Assembly (NCBI GenBank): GCA_022414725.1
Contig: CM039464.1
Coordinates: 9,962,038-10,026,037 of the forward strand
Length of the DNA stretch: 64,000 nucleotides
Direction of reading: 5' to 3'
Origin: Microglena sp. YARC
Taxonomy: Eukaryota > Chlorophyta > Chlorophyceae > Chlamydomonadales > Chlamydomonadaceae
Shown here: positions 54,230 through 64,000 of the stretch, one piece after another
Numbering within the stretch: the first letter of the stretch is position 1
Layout of the letters: every line of letters starts with the position of its first letter
Position numbers and translations under genes: made by a program
The notes under the pieces: generated by a model
The model's input: only the letters and a program-made list of their open reading frames with translations
The model's database searches: none
Told to the model about the DNA's origin: nothing

Positions 54230-55300
54230 CATCAAAACCTACTTTAAAATGCTTTTTGCTATCTTTTGCTTGCCTTCACATGTTTTGATTGCCTGAACAT
54301 CTTTTTTGCTATCTTTTGCTTGTTGAACATGTGTTTTGCTATGTTTTGCTTGTCTTAACATTCTATTATTATCTCTTGCTTGCCTGAACATGTATTTTGC
54401 TATGTTTTGCTTGCATTAAAATGCTTTTTACTATACTTTGCTTGCCTTAACATGTTTTTTTTAACCCTATGTTTTGCTTGCCTCAATATGCTTTTTGCTA
54501 TCTTTTGCTTGCCTAAACATGCTTTTTGCTATCTTTTGCTTGCCTAAACATGTATTCTGCTATCTTATGCTTGTTGAACTTTCGTTTTGCTATGTTTTGC
54601 TTGTCTTAACATTTTTTTATTATCTCTTGCTTGCCTGAACATGTATTTTGCTATGTTTTGCTTGCATAAAGATGCTTTTTACTATCTTTTGCTTGCCTTA
54701 ACATGTTTTTTCCCCCTATGTTTTGCTTGTCTCAATATGCTTTTTGCTATCTTTTGCTTGCCTAAACATGCCTTTTGCTATCTTTTGCTGCCTGAACATG
54801 TATTTTGCTATCTTATGCTTGCCTAAACATGCTTTTTGCTATCTTTTGCTTGCCTAAACATGCTAATTACTATCTTTTGCTAGCCTTGACATGCTTTTTA
54901 CTATATATTGCTTGCCTTATCATGCTTCTTTCCATCATTAGCTTTCCCTAACATGTTTGTTTGCTATGTTTTGCTTGCATTAACCTGCTTTTTGCTATCT
55001 TTTGCTTGCCTTTACATGCTTTTTACTGTGTTTTGCTGGGCTTTACATGCTTCTTACTATCATTAGCTTTCCGTAACATGTTTGTTTGCTATGTTTTGCT
55101 TGCATTAACCTGCTTTTTGCTATCTTTTGCTTGCATTAACATGCTTTTTACTATATATTGCTTGCCTTTACATGCTTCTTACTATCATTAGCTTTCCGCA
55201 ACATGTTTGTTTGCTATGTTTTGCTTGCTCTAACCTGCTTTTTGCTATCTTTTGCTTGCATTAACGTACTTTTTGCTATCTTTTGCTTGCCTTATAATGC
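54230..55300. repeat. 31-32-bp minisatellite, about 33 units
   Basis: Core catgctttttgctatctttt gcttgcct with higher-order blocks. Cys/Phe-rich frames through it are repeat translations. Confidence 0.95.
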
Positions 55301-55680
55301 TTGATGATACGTTGCAGCAAGTCTTCGAGCAAGGGAGATAATAGCAATACAAATATATTGTGGTACTGTGAGGGGCACAAGCACACACACCCTGCAGCAC
55401 CACTGAGCCACCCACTATACTTATGATACGGTGCAGAAAGTCTCTGAGCAGGGGAGATGAGGAGGCTGAAGACAAAGAAGAATTAGTTCCAGTCATGTGA
55501 GTATGTATGTGCATGGTGGTGTGGTTGCGTGTGTGCTTATGTGCATGTTTGCATGCGTTTGGTTGTGTGTGTGGTTGCGTGTGTTTGCTTGCGTGTGTGT
55601 TTGTATGTTTGCATGGTGAAACATGAAGGCAGGGCATGTGGTTGGCTTCATGTTCATTGTCTATCTCAGGTTTCTATCAC
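55300..55680. other. No gene; duplicated 30-mer and GT-rich tract
   Basis: tgatacg.tgcagcaagtct occurs at 55,304 and 55,424. 55,500-55,620 is TG-rich. Confidence 0.6.
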
Positions 55681-55684
55681 GTTT

Positions 55685-55880
55685 CGACGAATGGTTCAAT
55701 GGTTGAGGTCGTTGAACCGATGGAGGTGCTGGGTTCAAATCCCTACAGGTGCGCTTAAGTGTTCACGGTCGCTGTCAACCGCCATAGCAGCTTTGTCCAG
55801 GTAAAGTAGCAACCCGTTCTCTACCACCGTAACACGGGGCTCCCTTAATACCACACCCCACCAGGCGCTATCATTACGTA
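55685..55880 (+). mobile_element. SINE, second copy of the same family
   Basis: tRNA-like head with B box gggttcaaatccc, then the shared body: gtcgctgtcaaccgccatag, ctaccaccgtaacacggggc, caccccaccaggcgctatc. The head differs more than the body. No clear target duplication. Confidence 0.75.
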
Positions 55881-55909
55881 GGGCTTCTGATTTCTGGCCC
55901 AATGCTTGT

Positions 55910-56035
55910 CTTGTCTTTTAAATGTCTTTTTAAATACTTTTAAATGACTTTTAAATGTCTTTTTAAATACTTTTAAATGACTTTTAAACGTCTTTTTAAA
56001 TACTTTTAAATGTCTTGTAAATATCTTGTAAAATG
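55910..56035. repeat. AT-rich repeat (ctttttaaatacttttaaatg)
   Basis: About four units of 30-33 bp. Confidence 0.85.
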
Positions 56036-56039
56036 ATTT

Positions 56040-56460
56040 TTCCGATTTTAAGGTTGGGCAAGTCCCTTTTGCCTAGTTGGGTACCCTTGGAATGCACAAA
56101 TACGTACAGAATGTATACATACTGGCTAGCCCACTAATTCCTAGTTATGACTGAAGGTCTTAAACTGACTCTGTGGCTTGACTGCATGCTAGGTGCTCAA
56201 CACTGCTCACAAGGAAAAATGCACGTGTGAGAGAGAGAAAGAGAGAGAGGGACTTGATTTCAAGTCGATTCAATTTTTTGAGATGGATTGGTTTTCTTCT
56301 GGAGGGACCCCCCTCCCCCCCCCCCCCCCCCCTCACTAGATCTTAGTTTTATGGCTTACTGTACTTTCTCTATAATAGGGTTGACTAGATGACTTATTCC
56401 TAATGTTTTTTTTTGTGCTTTTGAGTACTGTGTGGCTGGACCGCAATTAAATTGTGTATC
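56040..56460. other. No gene; GA and C tracts
   Basis: gaga microsatellite (56,229-56,249) and C tract (56,308-56,332). Confidence 0.6.
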
Positions 56461-57840
56461 ACCGTTTATCATTAACCTTTCCCACCAACACTCCCCACTG
56501 CTCAAAATGTCCTTTCACTTTGTCCTCACAAGAATCAGCCTTTCCCACCAACACTCCCCACTGCTCAAAATATCCTTCCACTTTGTCCTCACAAGAATCA
56601 ACCTTTCCCGCCAACACTCCCCACTACCCCTCTGCCCACTGCCCACTGCTGCTGCTGCTCTGCCTCTAAGCTTCTGCCCCTTTGCCCCTGCCCCTTTGCC
56701 CCTGCCCACTGCTGCTGCTGCTGCTGCTCCTCTCCCCCTGAGCCTCTGCCCATCTGCTTCTGCCCACCGCTGCTTCTCAAAATATCATTTGTCTTGAAAG
56801 CAGCAACCTTTCCCAACAACACTCCCAATTGTCCCTCTGCCCACTGCCCCACTGCCCCTCTGCCCACTGCCCACTGCTGCTGCTGCTCCTCTGCCCCTGA
56901 GCCTCTGCCCATCTGCTTCTGCCCACTGCTGCTTCTCAAAATATCATTTGTCTTGAAAGCAGCAACCTTTCCCAACAACACTCCCCACTGCCCCTCTGCC
57001 CACTGCCCACTGCTGCTGCTGCTCCTCCGCCCCTGAGCCTCTGCCCATCTGCTTCTGCCCACTGCTGCTTCTCAAAATATCATTTGTCTTGAAAGCAGCA
57101 ACCTTTCTCAACAACAGTCCCCACTGCCCCTCTGCCCACTGCCCACTGCTGCTGCTGCTCCTCTGCCCCTGAGCCTCTGCCCATCTGCTTCTGCCCACTG
57201 CTGCTTCTCAAAATATCATTTGTCTTGAAAGCAGCAACCTTTCCCAACAACACTCACCCTGCCCTGCCCACTGCCCCTCTGCCCACTGCCCACTGCTGCT
57301 GCTGCTCCTCTGCCCCTGAGCCTCTGCCCATCTGCTTCTGCCCACTGCTGCTTCTCAAAATATCATTTGTCTTGAGAGCAACAACCTTTCCCAACAACAC
57401 TCCCCACTGCCCCTCTGCCCACTGCCCCTCTGCCCACTGCCCACTGCTGCTGCTGCTCCTCTGCCCCTGAGCCTCTGCCCGTCTGCTTCTGCCCACTGCT
57501 GCTTCTCAAAATATCATTTGTCTTGAAAGCAGCAACCTTTCACAACAACAGTCCCCACTGCCCCTCTGCCCACTGCCCACTGCTCCTGCTGCTCCTCTGC
57601 CCCTGAGCCTCTGCCTGTCTGCTTTTGCCCACTGCTTCTTCTCAAAATATCATTTGCCTTGAAAGCAGCAACCTTTCCCGACAACACTCCCCACTGCCCC
57701 TCAGCCCACTGCCCCTCTGCCCCCTGCCCACTGCTGCTGCTGCTGCTCCTCTGCCCCTGAGCCTCTGCCCATCTGCTTCTGCCCACTGCTGCTTCTCAAA
57801 ATATCATTTGTCCTCATAAGAAACAACCTTTCCCACCAAT
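56460..57840. repeat. About 145-bp minisatellite with (CTG)n, eight or nine units
   Basis: Units contain ctcaaaatatcatttgtctt, caacctttcccaacaacact, ccactgcccctctgccc and a (CTG)4-7 run. Frames through it (up to 154 codons) are repeats. Confidence 0.95.
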
Positions 57841-57859
57841 ATTCCCACTGCTCAGGCCT

Positions 57860-58626
57860 AGAAAGTCCTTCCTTCTTCCAGCGATTCCAGTTGGTCGCAC
57901 CTCATCTCCACTGCCTACCATGGTCCTGCCTTTCCCAGGAAAGCAGCATTCAGGTACATTTCGAGTTAATTATTTATAGGGGGTGGCAAATAGATCTATA
58001 TTGCCCAAACATATAGATGTACATAGATATATATATAGCAAATAGATTTACATTAGATAGCCACCGTAAAATCCAGTCGAAGCGCCTGCAATATGATATA
58101 GTGCTCCATGCCATAAATGTAAATCCAGAATTTGATTTTTTTAAGGTGCCCTATGCCGATTTTCAAAAATCCAGCTTCGCCTATATAGATCTATATAGAT
58201 CTATCTCTGTATAGATCTATGCCTCTCCCTAATTATTTAATGTATTGTTGCAGAATATCCTTCTCTGGGCTGTCACTCTTTAAAAGTAGCTGCGCTACCT
58301 CCACTGCCTACCATGGTCATGCCTTTTAGAGGAAGGCAGCATTCGGGTCGATTTCAGATTTTTTTTGCAGAATTTCCTTCGCTGGACCGTCACCCCATAA
58401 ACGTAGCTGCGCAACCTCAACTGCCCACGAGGGTCTTGTCTTTGTGATGAATGCAGCATTCAGGGTCATTTCAGGTTAGTTCTTTAGTTCTTTTGCATAC
58501 TATTTTTCTCCAAACCGTCACCCCCTGAAAGTACCTGCGCAACCTCCACTGCCCTTCAGTTTATTTTTTAGAATTCCAGGATTCAAGGCCATTTCAGGGC
58601 TCCCCCCCCCCCCCCCCCCCCCCCCC
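57860..58626. repeat. About 130-bp degenerate tandem repeat, ending in poly-C
   Basis: cctccactgcctaccatggt and gcagcattcaggt recur about four times. 58,014-58,220 has tagatctata runs. C tract 58,602-58,626. Confidence 0.75.
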
Positions 58627-58729
58627 AGCTACCTACAGTGATCGCTACTGGGACCCTAGGGTCCGCCCTACCCAAATTGCTACCCGGACCCTACACTTGT
58701 AATGTACCAAATCCCTGAAAGCTAACAGA

Positions 58730-60695
58730 AGACCCGCTTCTGTTATATGCTCTGCTTTAATCTACAGCAACTGCACCATAGGTTGTAAAATTTATTGCAG
58801 TACAAAGTGAATTATATCGCACCCGTTTTATACATGTAGTGACTGTACCCTTCATTATCCTGAATACGTGGCCAACAGGGTACTTCAAATGGCCAAATTG
58901 GCCAGCGCTTCAGCGCACTTGAAAACAAAAAAATGCGCTTTGTTGTGCAAAAAGCGCAAAAATTGCTTGCAGCGCCCACAAGGGGTTGCAAACAAATACG
59001 CTTAAAGCGCAGAGGGGGTCAAAAAGTCAGCGCTCAAAAGCGCAAAAGCGCGCGCTTTGAATTACCCTGGTGGCCAAGTGCTTTTCTCCCGCACCTGATG
59101 CTCTGCTTTTTACTACAGCAACTGCACCACAGGTTGTAGCATTAATTTCAGTACAACTCTGGTTTATATTACACCAGTTAAATACATGTATTGACTGTAC
59201 CTCTAATTGTACTGAATATGTAGCCAAGTGTTTTTTTCTCCCGCATCTGATGCTCTGCTTTTTACTACAGCTACTTTACCATAGGTTGTAAAATTAATTG
59301 CAGTACAAAACTGGTTTATATCGCACCCATTATATACATGTATTGACTATGCCCTTGATTATTCTGAATCTGTGGGCAAGTGCTTTCTTCCTGCATCTGG
59401 TGCTCTGCTTTTTACTACAGCAACTGCACCACAGGTTGTAGCATTAATTGCAGTTACAAAGCTGGTTCATATTGCTCACATATATTACACATGTATATAT
59501 ACATGTATTGACTGTACCCTTGATTATTCTGAATCTGTGGCCAAGTGCTTTCTTCCTGCATCTGGTGCTCTGCTTTTTACTACAGCAACTGCACCACAGG
59601 TTGTAGCATTAATTGCAGTACAAAGCTGGTTCATATTGCTCACATATATTACACATTTATATATACATGTATTGACTGTACCCTTGATTATTCTGAATCT
59701 GTGGCCAAGTGCTTTCTTCCTGCATCTGGTGCTCTGCTTTTTACTACAGCAACTGCACCACAGGTTGTAGCATTAATTGCAGTACAAAGCTGGTTTATAT
59801 TGCACACACATATTACACATTTATATATACATGTATTGACTTTACCCTTGATTATTCTGAATCTGTGGGCAAGTGCTTTCTTCCTGCATCTGGTGCTCTG
59901 ACTTTTACTACAGCAACTGCACCACAGGTTGTAGCATTAATTGCAGTACAAAGCTGGTTTATATTGCACACATATATTACACATTTATATATACATGTAT
60001 TGACTGTACCCTTGATTATTCTGAATCTGTGGCCAAGTGCTTTCTTCCTGCATATGATGCTCTGCTTTATTTCTACAGCAACCTGCAGCAACTGTTCTTA
60101 AGGTTGAAACATTGATTTCTGTAAAACTCTGGTTGCATTACACCACTTATATGCACGTATTGACTGTAGCCTTAATTATTCTGAATATGTGGCCAAGTCC
60201 TTTCTTCATGCATCTGATGCTCAGCTTTGTTTCTACAGCAACCTGCAGCAACTGTTCTTAAGGTTGCAACATTGATTTCTGTAAAACTCTGGTTGCATTA
60301 CACCACTTATATGCACGTATTGACTGTAGCCTTAATTATTCTGGATATGTGGCCAAGTCCTTTCTTCCTGCATCTGATGCTCAGCTTTGTTTCTACAGCA
60401 ACCTGCAGCAACTGTTCTTAAGGTTGAAACATTGATTTCTGTAAAACTCTGGTTGCATTACACCACTTATATGCACGTATTGACTGTAGCCTTAATTATT
60501 CTGAATATGTGGCCAAGTCCTTTCTTCCCGCACCTGATGCTCAGTTTCTTTCCTACAGCCACTGTACCACAGGTTGTACCACTAATTGCAGTACAACTCT
60601 GATTACATTACACCCGTTATATACATGTATTGACTGCACCCTTAATCATACTGAATACCGGTATGTAGCAAAAACAATGCATTCCTCCTTCACCT
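58730..60695. repeat. About 150-165-bp tandem array, twelve or more units
   Basis: Each unit: tgtggccaagtgctttctt, tgctctgctttttactacag, caactgcaccacaggttgta, attgactgtacccttgatta. A polypyrimidine-cag acceptor-like site occurs in every unit. Confidence 0.95.
58890..59060 (-). repeat. GCGC-rich dispersed repeat, copy 2 (inverted)
   Basis: Reverse complement resembles 52,120-52,300; it is inserted in the early part of the tandem array. Confidence 0.65.
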
Positions 60696-60700
60696 ACTAT

Positions 60701-60796
60701 TGAAATTGAAATTGTTACATCCGTGTAGAACCGTTACTCACAGGACGTGAAGTTAAGGACACCATAGCGTAAGCCGGAGCTAGCTATAGTCACCGT
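60701..60796. repeat. Dispersed repeat, copy 2
   Basis: Nearly identical to 2085-2180 (gaaattgttacatccgtg... agctatagtcaccg). Confidence 0.85.
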
Positions 60797-60849
60797 AGGA
60801 CCATCTCAGTAAAAAGAATCTTTCACCTACTATATGTTATCCCCCTCCT

Positions 60850-60920
60850 CTCAAAGCAGAGGAGTCGGTATCCCCATCAGGAGCCGCAGCCCTATCGTCA
60901 GCGAACAACAGTTGTCCCCT
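60850..60920 (+). CDS. Candidate exon, duplicate of the exon at 61194
   Basis: After a ctcctctcaaag/cag acceptor-like site, sequence matches the start of the exon at 61194 (ggagtcggtatccccatc versus ggagccggcatccccatt). It may be an alternative or dead duplicate exon of the plus-strand host gene. Confidence 0.35.
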
Positions 60921-61193
60921 CGTTTGTTTTCCTGAATATATACAAAAATACGATTTTTTCTGAAAATGCGTTCCTCCTTCACCTAAAAATAAATAAATGT
61001 AAAAACAATCTGGAACAAAAAATGCGCTCCTCCTTCAGCTATTATCTGTTCCCCTGAATATATACAAAAATACCTTTTTTTTTAAAATGCGTTCCTCCTC
61101 CACCTGTAAATAAATAAATACATGCAAACATAATCTGAAACCAAAAATGCGTTCTTCCTTAACCTATTATTTGTTTTCCTCCTCCTCTCTCAG

Positions 61194-61459
61194 CTGAGGA
61201 GCCGGCATCCCCATTAGGATCCGCATCTCATTCGTCTGGGAACGTCTTACCCGAAGCCAAGATGGACGCCCCTAGCCTGTCCAACAGCTCTTACATCATT
61301 GGCATTGACAGTGAGGGATTACAGGGCAGCCATACATCTGCGTCATCTACCCTTGCGTCTGTGTCCTCTGCCGTTGCGTTGAACCCCATGCGAGCGAGGC
61401 GAAGGTCAATTCTCATGGCCGATGATTCTAGGGCATGTGCAGTACGGAGCTCTAGCAGG
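61194..61459 (+). CDS. Second host gene, Ser/Ala-rich exon
   Basis: Acceptor cctcctctctcag, then an open frame EEPASPLGSASHSSGNV... with MDAPSLSNSSYIIGIDS and ASSTLASVSSAVALNPM, ending at AGCAG|GTTTGTG in phase 2. That phase fits the exon at 63587. Low complexity, probably disordered; no domain. The frame stays open to 61882 through the following 105-bp repeats, each with the same donor, so the exact 3' end is uncertain. Plus strand, opposite to the large interrupted gene. Confidence 0.55.
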
Positions 61460-61985
61460 TTTGTGGTGTGGTGTTATGATGTTTATGTGGCAGTGGTGGT
61501 GGGGCAAAGGTCGATAATCATGGCCGATGATTCTAGGGCGTGTGCTATACGGAGCTCTAGCAGGTTTGTGGTGTGGTGTTATGATGTTTATGTGGTAGTG
61601 GTGGTGGGGCAAAGGTCGATAATCATGGCCGATGATTCTAGGGCGTGTGCTATACGGAGCTCTAGCAGGTTTGTGGTGTGGTGTTATGATGTTTATGTGG
61701 TAGTGGTGGTGGGGCAAAGGTCGATAATCATGGCCGTTGATTCTAGGGCGTGTGCTATACGGAGCTCTAGCAGGTTTGTGGTGTGGTGTTATGATGTTTA
61801 TGTGGTAGTGGTGGTGGGGCAAAGGTCGATAATCATGGCCGATGATTCTAGGGCGTGTGCTATACGGAGCTCTAGCAGGTGACAGATGTGCTGTTATGAT
61901 GTTGATGTGGTAGTGGTGGTGGGATAAAGGTCGATAATCATGGCCGATGATTGTAGGGCGTGTAATATCAGGAGATCTAGCAGGT
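61400..61985. repeat. 105-bp minisatellite, about five units, in frame
   Basis: Units start gcaaaggtcgataatcatgg at 61504, 61609, 61714 and 61819. 105 bp is 35 codons, so the frame is kept. Every unit repeats the exon-donor junction agctctagcag|gtttgtg. Confidence 0.95.
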
Positions 61986-62511
61986 TAGTTACCTTCTAAC
62001 CCCCAACCTCCATCCCCCACCCACCCACCCTCTAACCCCAACCCCCACCATCCAACCTCCAACCTATTCCCCCCCACCCTCTAACCCCCACCCTCCACTC
62101 TCACCCCCCACCCTCCACTCTCCACCCCCCACCCTCCACCCTCTAACCCCCAACCCCGCCCTCCACTACCCACCCTCCACCCTCAACCTTCCACCCCCCG
62201 ACCCTTCACCTTCCACCTCCCACCCTCAACCCTCAACCCTCTACCCTCATTCCTCTACCTTCCAACCCCTACCCTCCACCCTCTTCATCCCACCATCTAC
62301 CCCCACCCTCCATCATCCACCCTCCACCATCAACACTCAACACTCTACCACCCAATTCCTACCCTCCACCCCCCACCCTCTACCCCCCAAACCTCTACCC
62401 TGTACCCTCTAATCCCCAACCAACACCCTCCGCCATCCACCCCCACCCTCAACTCTATACCCTCCACCCTCCACCCTCCATCCTCCTCCTATACCCCCTA
62501 CCCCCAACCCT
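61986..62511. repeat. C-rich minisatellite (ccaccctccaccctc)
   Basis: Short CCACCCT/CCAACCCT units; intronic. Confidence 0.95.
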
Positions 62512-62590
62512 CGCAGCTGCAATCTGGAAACGGGAACAGACAATCCTATTATCCCCAAGATACCTAGTTCCAACCAATTTAAAGGAACCA
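62512..62590 (+). pseudogene. Degenerate copy of the exon at 63587
   Basis: After cgcag: ctgcaatctggaaacgggaa, acaatcctattatccccaag, tacctagttccaacca. Diverged and cut short by the repeats. Confidence 0.6.
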
Positions 62591-63280
62591 ATACACACTC
62601 CCCCATCCCCCACCCCCCCACCCTTACACAATCCCCCCATCCCCCACCCCCCACCCTTGCACACTCCCCACATCCCCCACCCCCCCACCCTTACACCCCA
62701 TCCCCACACCCCACCCTTACATACTCCCCCATCCCCCACCCCCCACCCTTACACAATCCCCCCATCCCCCACCCCACCCTTACACCCCATCCCCACACCC
62801 CACCCTTACATACTCCCCCATCCCCCACCCCCCACCCTTACACACTCCCCCCATCCCCCACCCCCCACCCTTACACCCCATCCCCACACCCCACCCTTAC
62901 ATACTTCCCCATCCCCCACCTTACACCCCATCCCCACCCTTACATACTCCCCCATCCCCCACCCCCCACCCTTACACACTCCCCCCATCCCCCACCCACC
63001 CACCCTTACACACTCCCCCCATCCCCCACCCACCCACCCTTACACCCCATTCCCACCCCCCACCCTTACACACTCCCCCCACCCCCCACCCCTCCACCCT
63101 TACACCCCATCCCCACACCCCACCCTTACATACTCCCCATCCCCCACCCCCCACCCTTACACACTCCCCCCATCCCCACCCACCCACCCTTACACCCCAT
63201 TCCACACCCCACCCTTACACACTCCCCCCACCCCCCACCCCTCCACCCTTACACCCCATCCCCACACCCCACCCTATCCC
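62590..63280. repeat. C-rich minisatellite (ccaccc ttacacactccccccatccc)
   Basis: About 20 units of 28-35 bp. The 254-codon Pro/His/Thr frame over it is not a gene. Confidence 0.95.
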
Positions 63281-63283
63281 CTT

Positions 63284-63362
63284 GCATCTCTAATCTGGAT
63301 TGGGGAACGGACAATCCTATTATCCCCAAGATACCTAGTTCCAACAGATACAAAGGAACCCT
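63284..63362 (+). pseudogene. Degenerate exon copy lacking its acceptor
   Basis: tctaatctggattggggaac... matches the exon at 63587, but the preceding base triplet is cat instead of cag. Confidence 0.6.
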
Positions 63363-63415
63363 TACACACTCCCCCCATCCTCCATCCCCCCCCCCCCACC
63401 CCCCCCCCCCCGCAG

Positions 63416-63530
63416 CTCTAATCTGGAATGGGGAACGGGCAATCCTATTATCCCCAAGGTACCTAGCTCCAACCGGTTCAGAGGACCCCCTACAGCCTCC
63501 TCCTCCGCGGGCAAGCTGCTGCGCCCCCTC
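63416..63530 (+). CDS. Candidate exon, tandem duplicate of 63587
   Basis: Acceptor ccccccgcag, then frame SNLEWGTGNPIIPKVPSSNRF and TASSSAGKLLRPLTT, almost the same as the next exon. No clear donor, so it may be an unused duplicate. Confidence 0.45.
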
Positions 63531-63586
63531 ACCACCCCTCCACCCTTACACCCCATCCCCATCCCCCCGCCCTCCCCCCCCCGCAG

Positions 63587-64000
63587 CTCTAATCTGGAAT
63601 GGGGAACAGACAATCCTATTATCCCCAAGGTACCTAGCTCCAACAGATTCAGAGGACCCCAAACAGCCTCCTCCTCCGCGGGCAAGCTGCTGCGCCCCCT
63701 AACCACCCAGCAGATGGAAGCGATAACAATGGCAGACCACAGCCAGGGCGATGTCAGCAGCTACGGGACCTCCCCTGTGTTATTAGACTCTCCTAGAGGC
63801 ATCCGCCTTAATACAGAGCCATCCCTAGGCGCTATGTCGAGCTCCTGGAGCCTACAAGCCGACATGGATGAATTGGACCAAGAGCCGTCCACAAGGCCAG
63901 GCAGAGCCAACTCTGGCCCAGGCCTAGCCAGCCCAAGGCAAGGCATGGCCATCCCCAAGACCAGACATGGGCAGTCCAGGACCAATCTGATAGCAGAGTC
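63587..64000 (+). CDS. Second host gene, exon running off the window
   Basis: Acceptor cccccccccgcag at 63586, then an uninterrupted frame of about 137 codons to the window end: SNLEWGTDNPIIPKVPSS..., KLLRPLTTQQMEAI, SSYGTSPVLLDSPRGI, DELDQEPSTRPG. Ser/Pro/Gly-rich and probably disordered. It joins the exon at 61194 in phase 2 (a split Ser codon). Not recognised. Confidence 0.6.

Noticed and set aside
56598..57062. Gln/Gly-rich frames up to 154 codons
   Set aside because: Translation of the CTG-containing minisatellite.
62657..63421. 254-codon Pro/His/Thr frame
   Set aside because: C-rich minisatellite between exons.

Overview
This window is nuclear DNA from a eukaryote. It has many spliceosomal GT-AG introns, an intron-containing tRNA-Glu gene, tRNA-derived SINEs, LTR elements and very abundant micro- and minisatellites. 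The host is probably a large-genome alga or other protist. Short plant-type TTTAGGG runs near 49.6-49.8 kb fit the green lineage, but nothing here fixes the taxon.

Layout. 1-5 kb: simple repeats, a dispersed repeat family, a solo LTR and tRNA-Glu(CUC). 5.0-46.3 kb: one large host gene on the minus strand, reconstructed here as 14 exons (about 1119 codons; membrane segments in the N-terminal third, a possible tyrosine-recombinase-like region near the C-terminus). All splice phases agree. Three different mobile elements sit inside its exons: a 1.03-kb TRIM-type LTR element (exon 9, target duplication ATGTC), a 7.66-kb element with inverted ends (exon 3), and a 24.3-kb polinton-like virus (exon 1, target duplication AATGGG). 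In each case, removing the element and one target copy restores an open frame. The 7.66-kb element carries satellite arrays and two exons of a divergent histone H3.

The polinton-like virus (21,689-45,953) has 254-bp nearly identical terminal inverted repeats and a 6-bp target duplication. Leftward genes: retroviral-type integrase, protein-primed-type family B DNA polymerase, a small basic repeat protein and a long fibre-like protein ending in an S74-type chaperone domain. Rightward genes: capsid-type proteins, coiled-coil protein, FtsK/HerA-type packaging ATPase, penton-like protein and a small glycine-rich amphipathic protein. The element has itself been invaded twice. A 4.26-kb LTR element (target duplication ACTAG) splits the polymerase, and a 3.97-kb CACTA-like transposon (target duplication ACA) splits the basic repeat gene. 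Without them the virus is about 16.0 kb. Integrase, polymerase, fibre and penton genes carry stops or frameshifts; both large capsid genes and the ATPase are open. It is therefore a decaying endogenous virus.

46.3-60.8 kb is almost entirely tandem arrays, dispersed repeats and two SINE copies. From about 60.8 kb to the window end there are exons of a second host gene (plus strand; Ser/Ala/Pro-rich), separated by C-rich minisatellites and containing exon-scale duplications.
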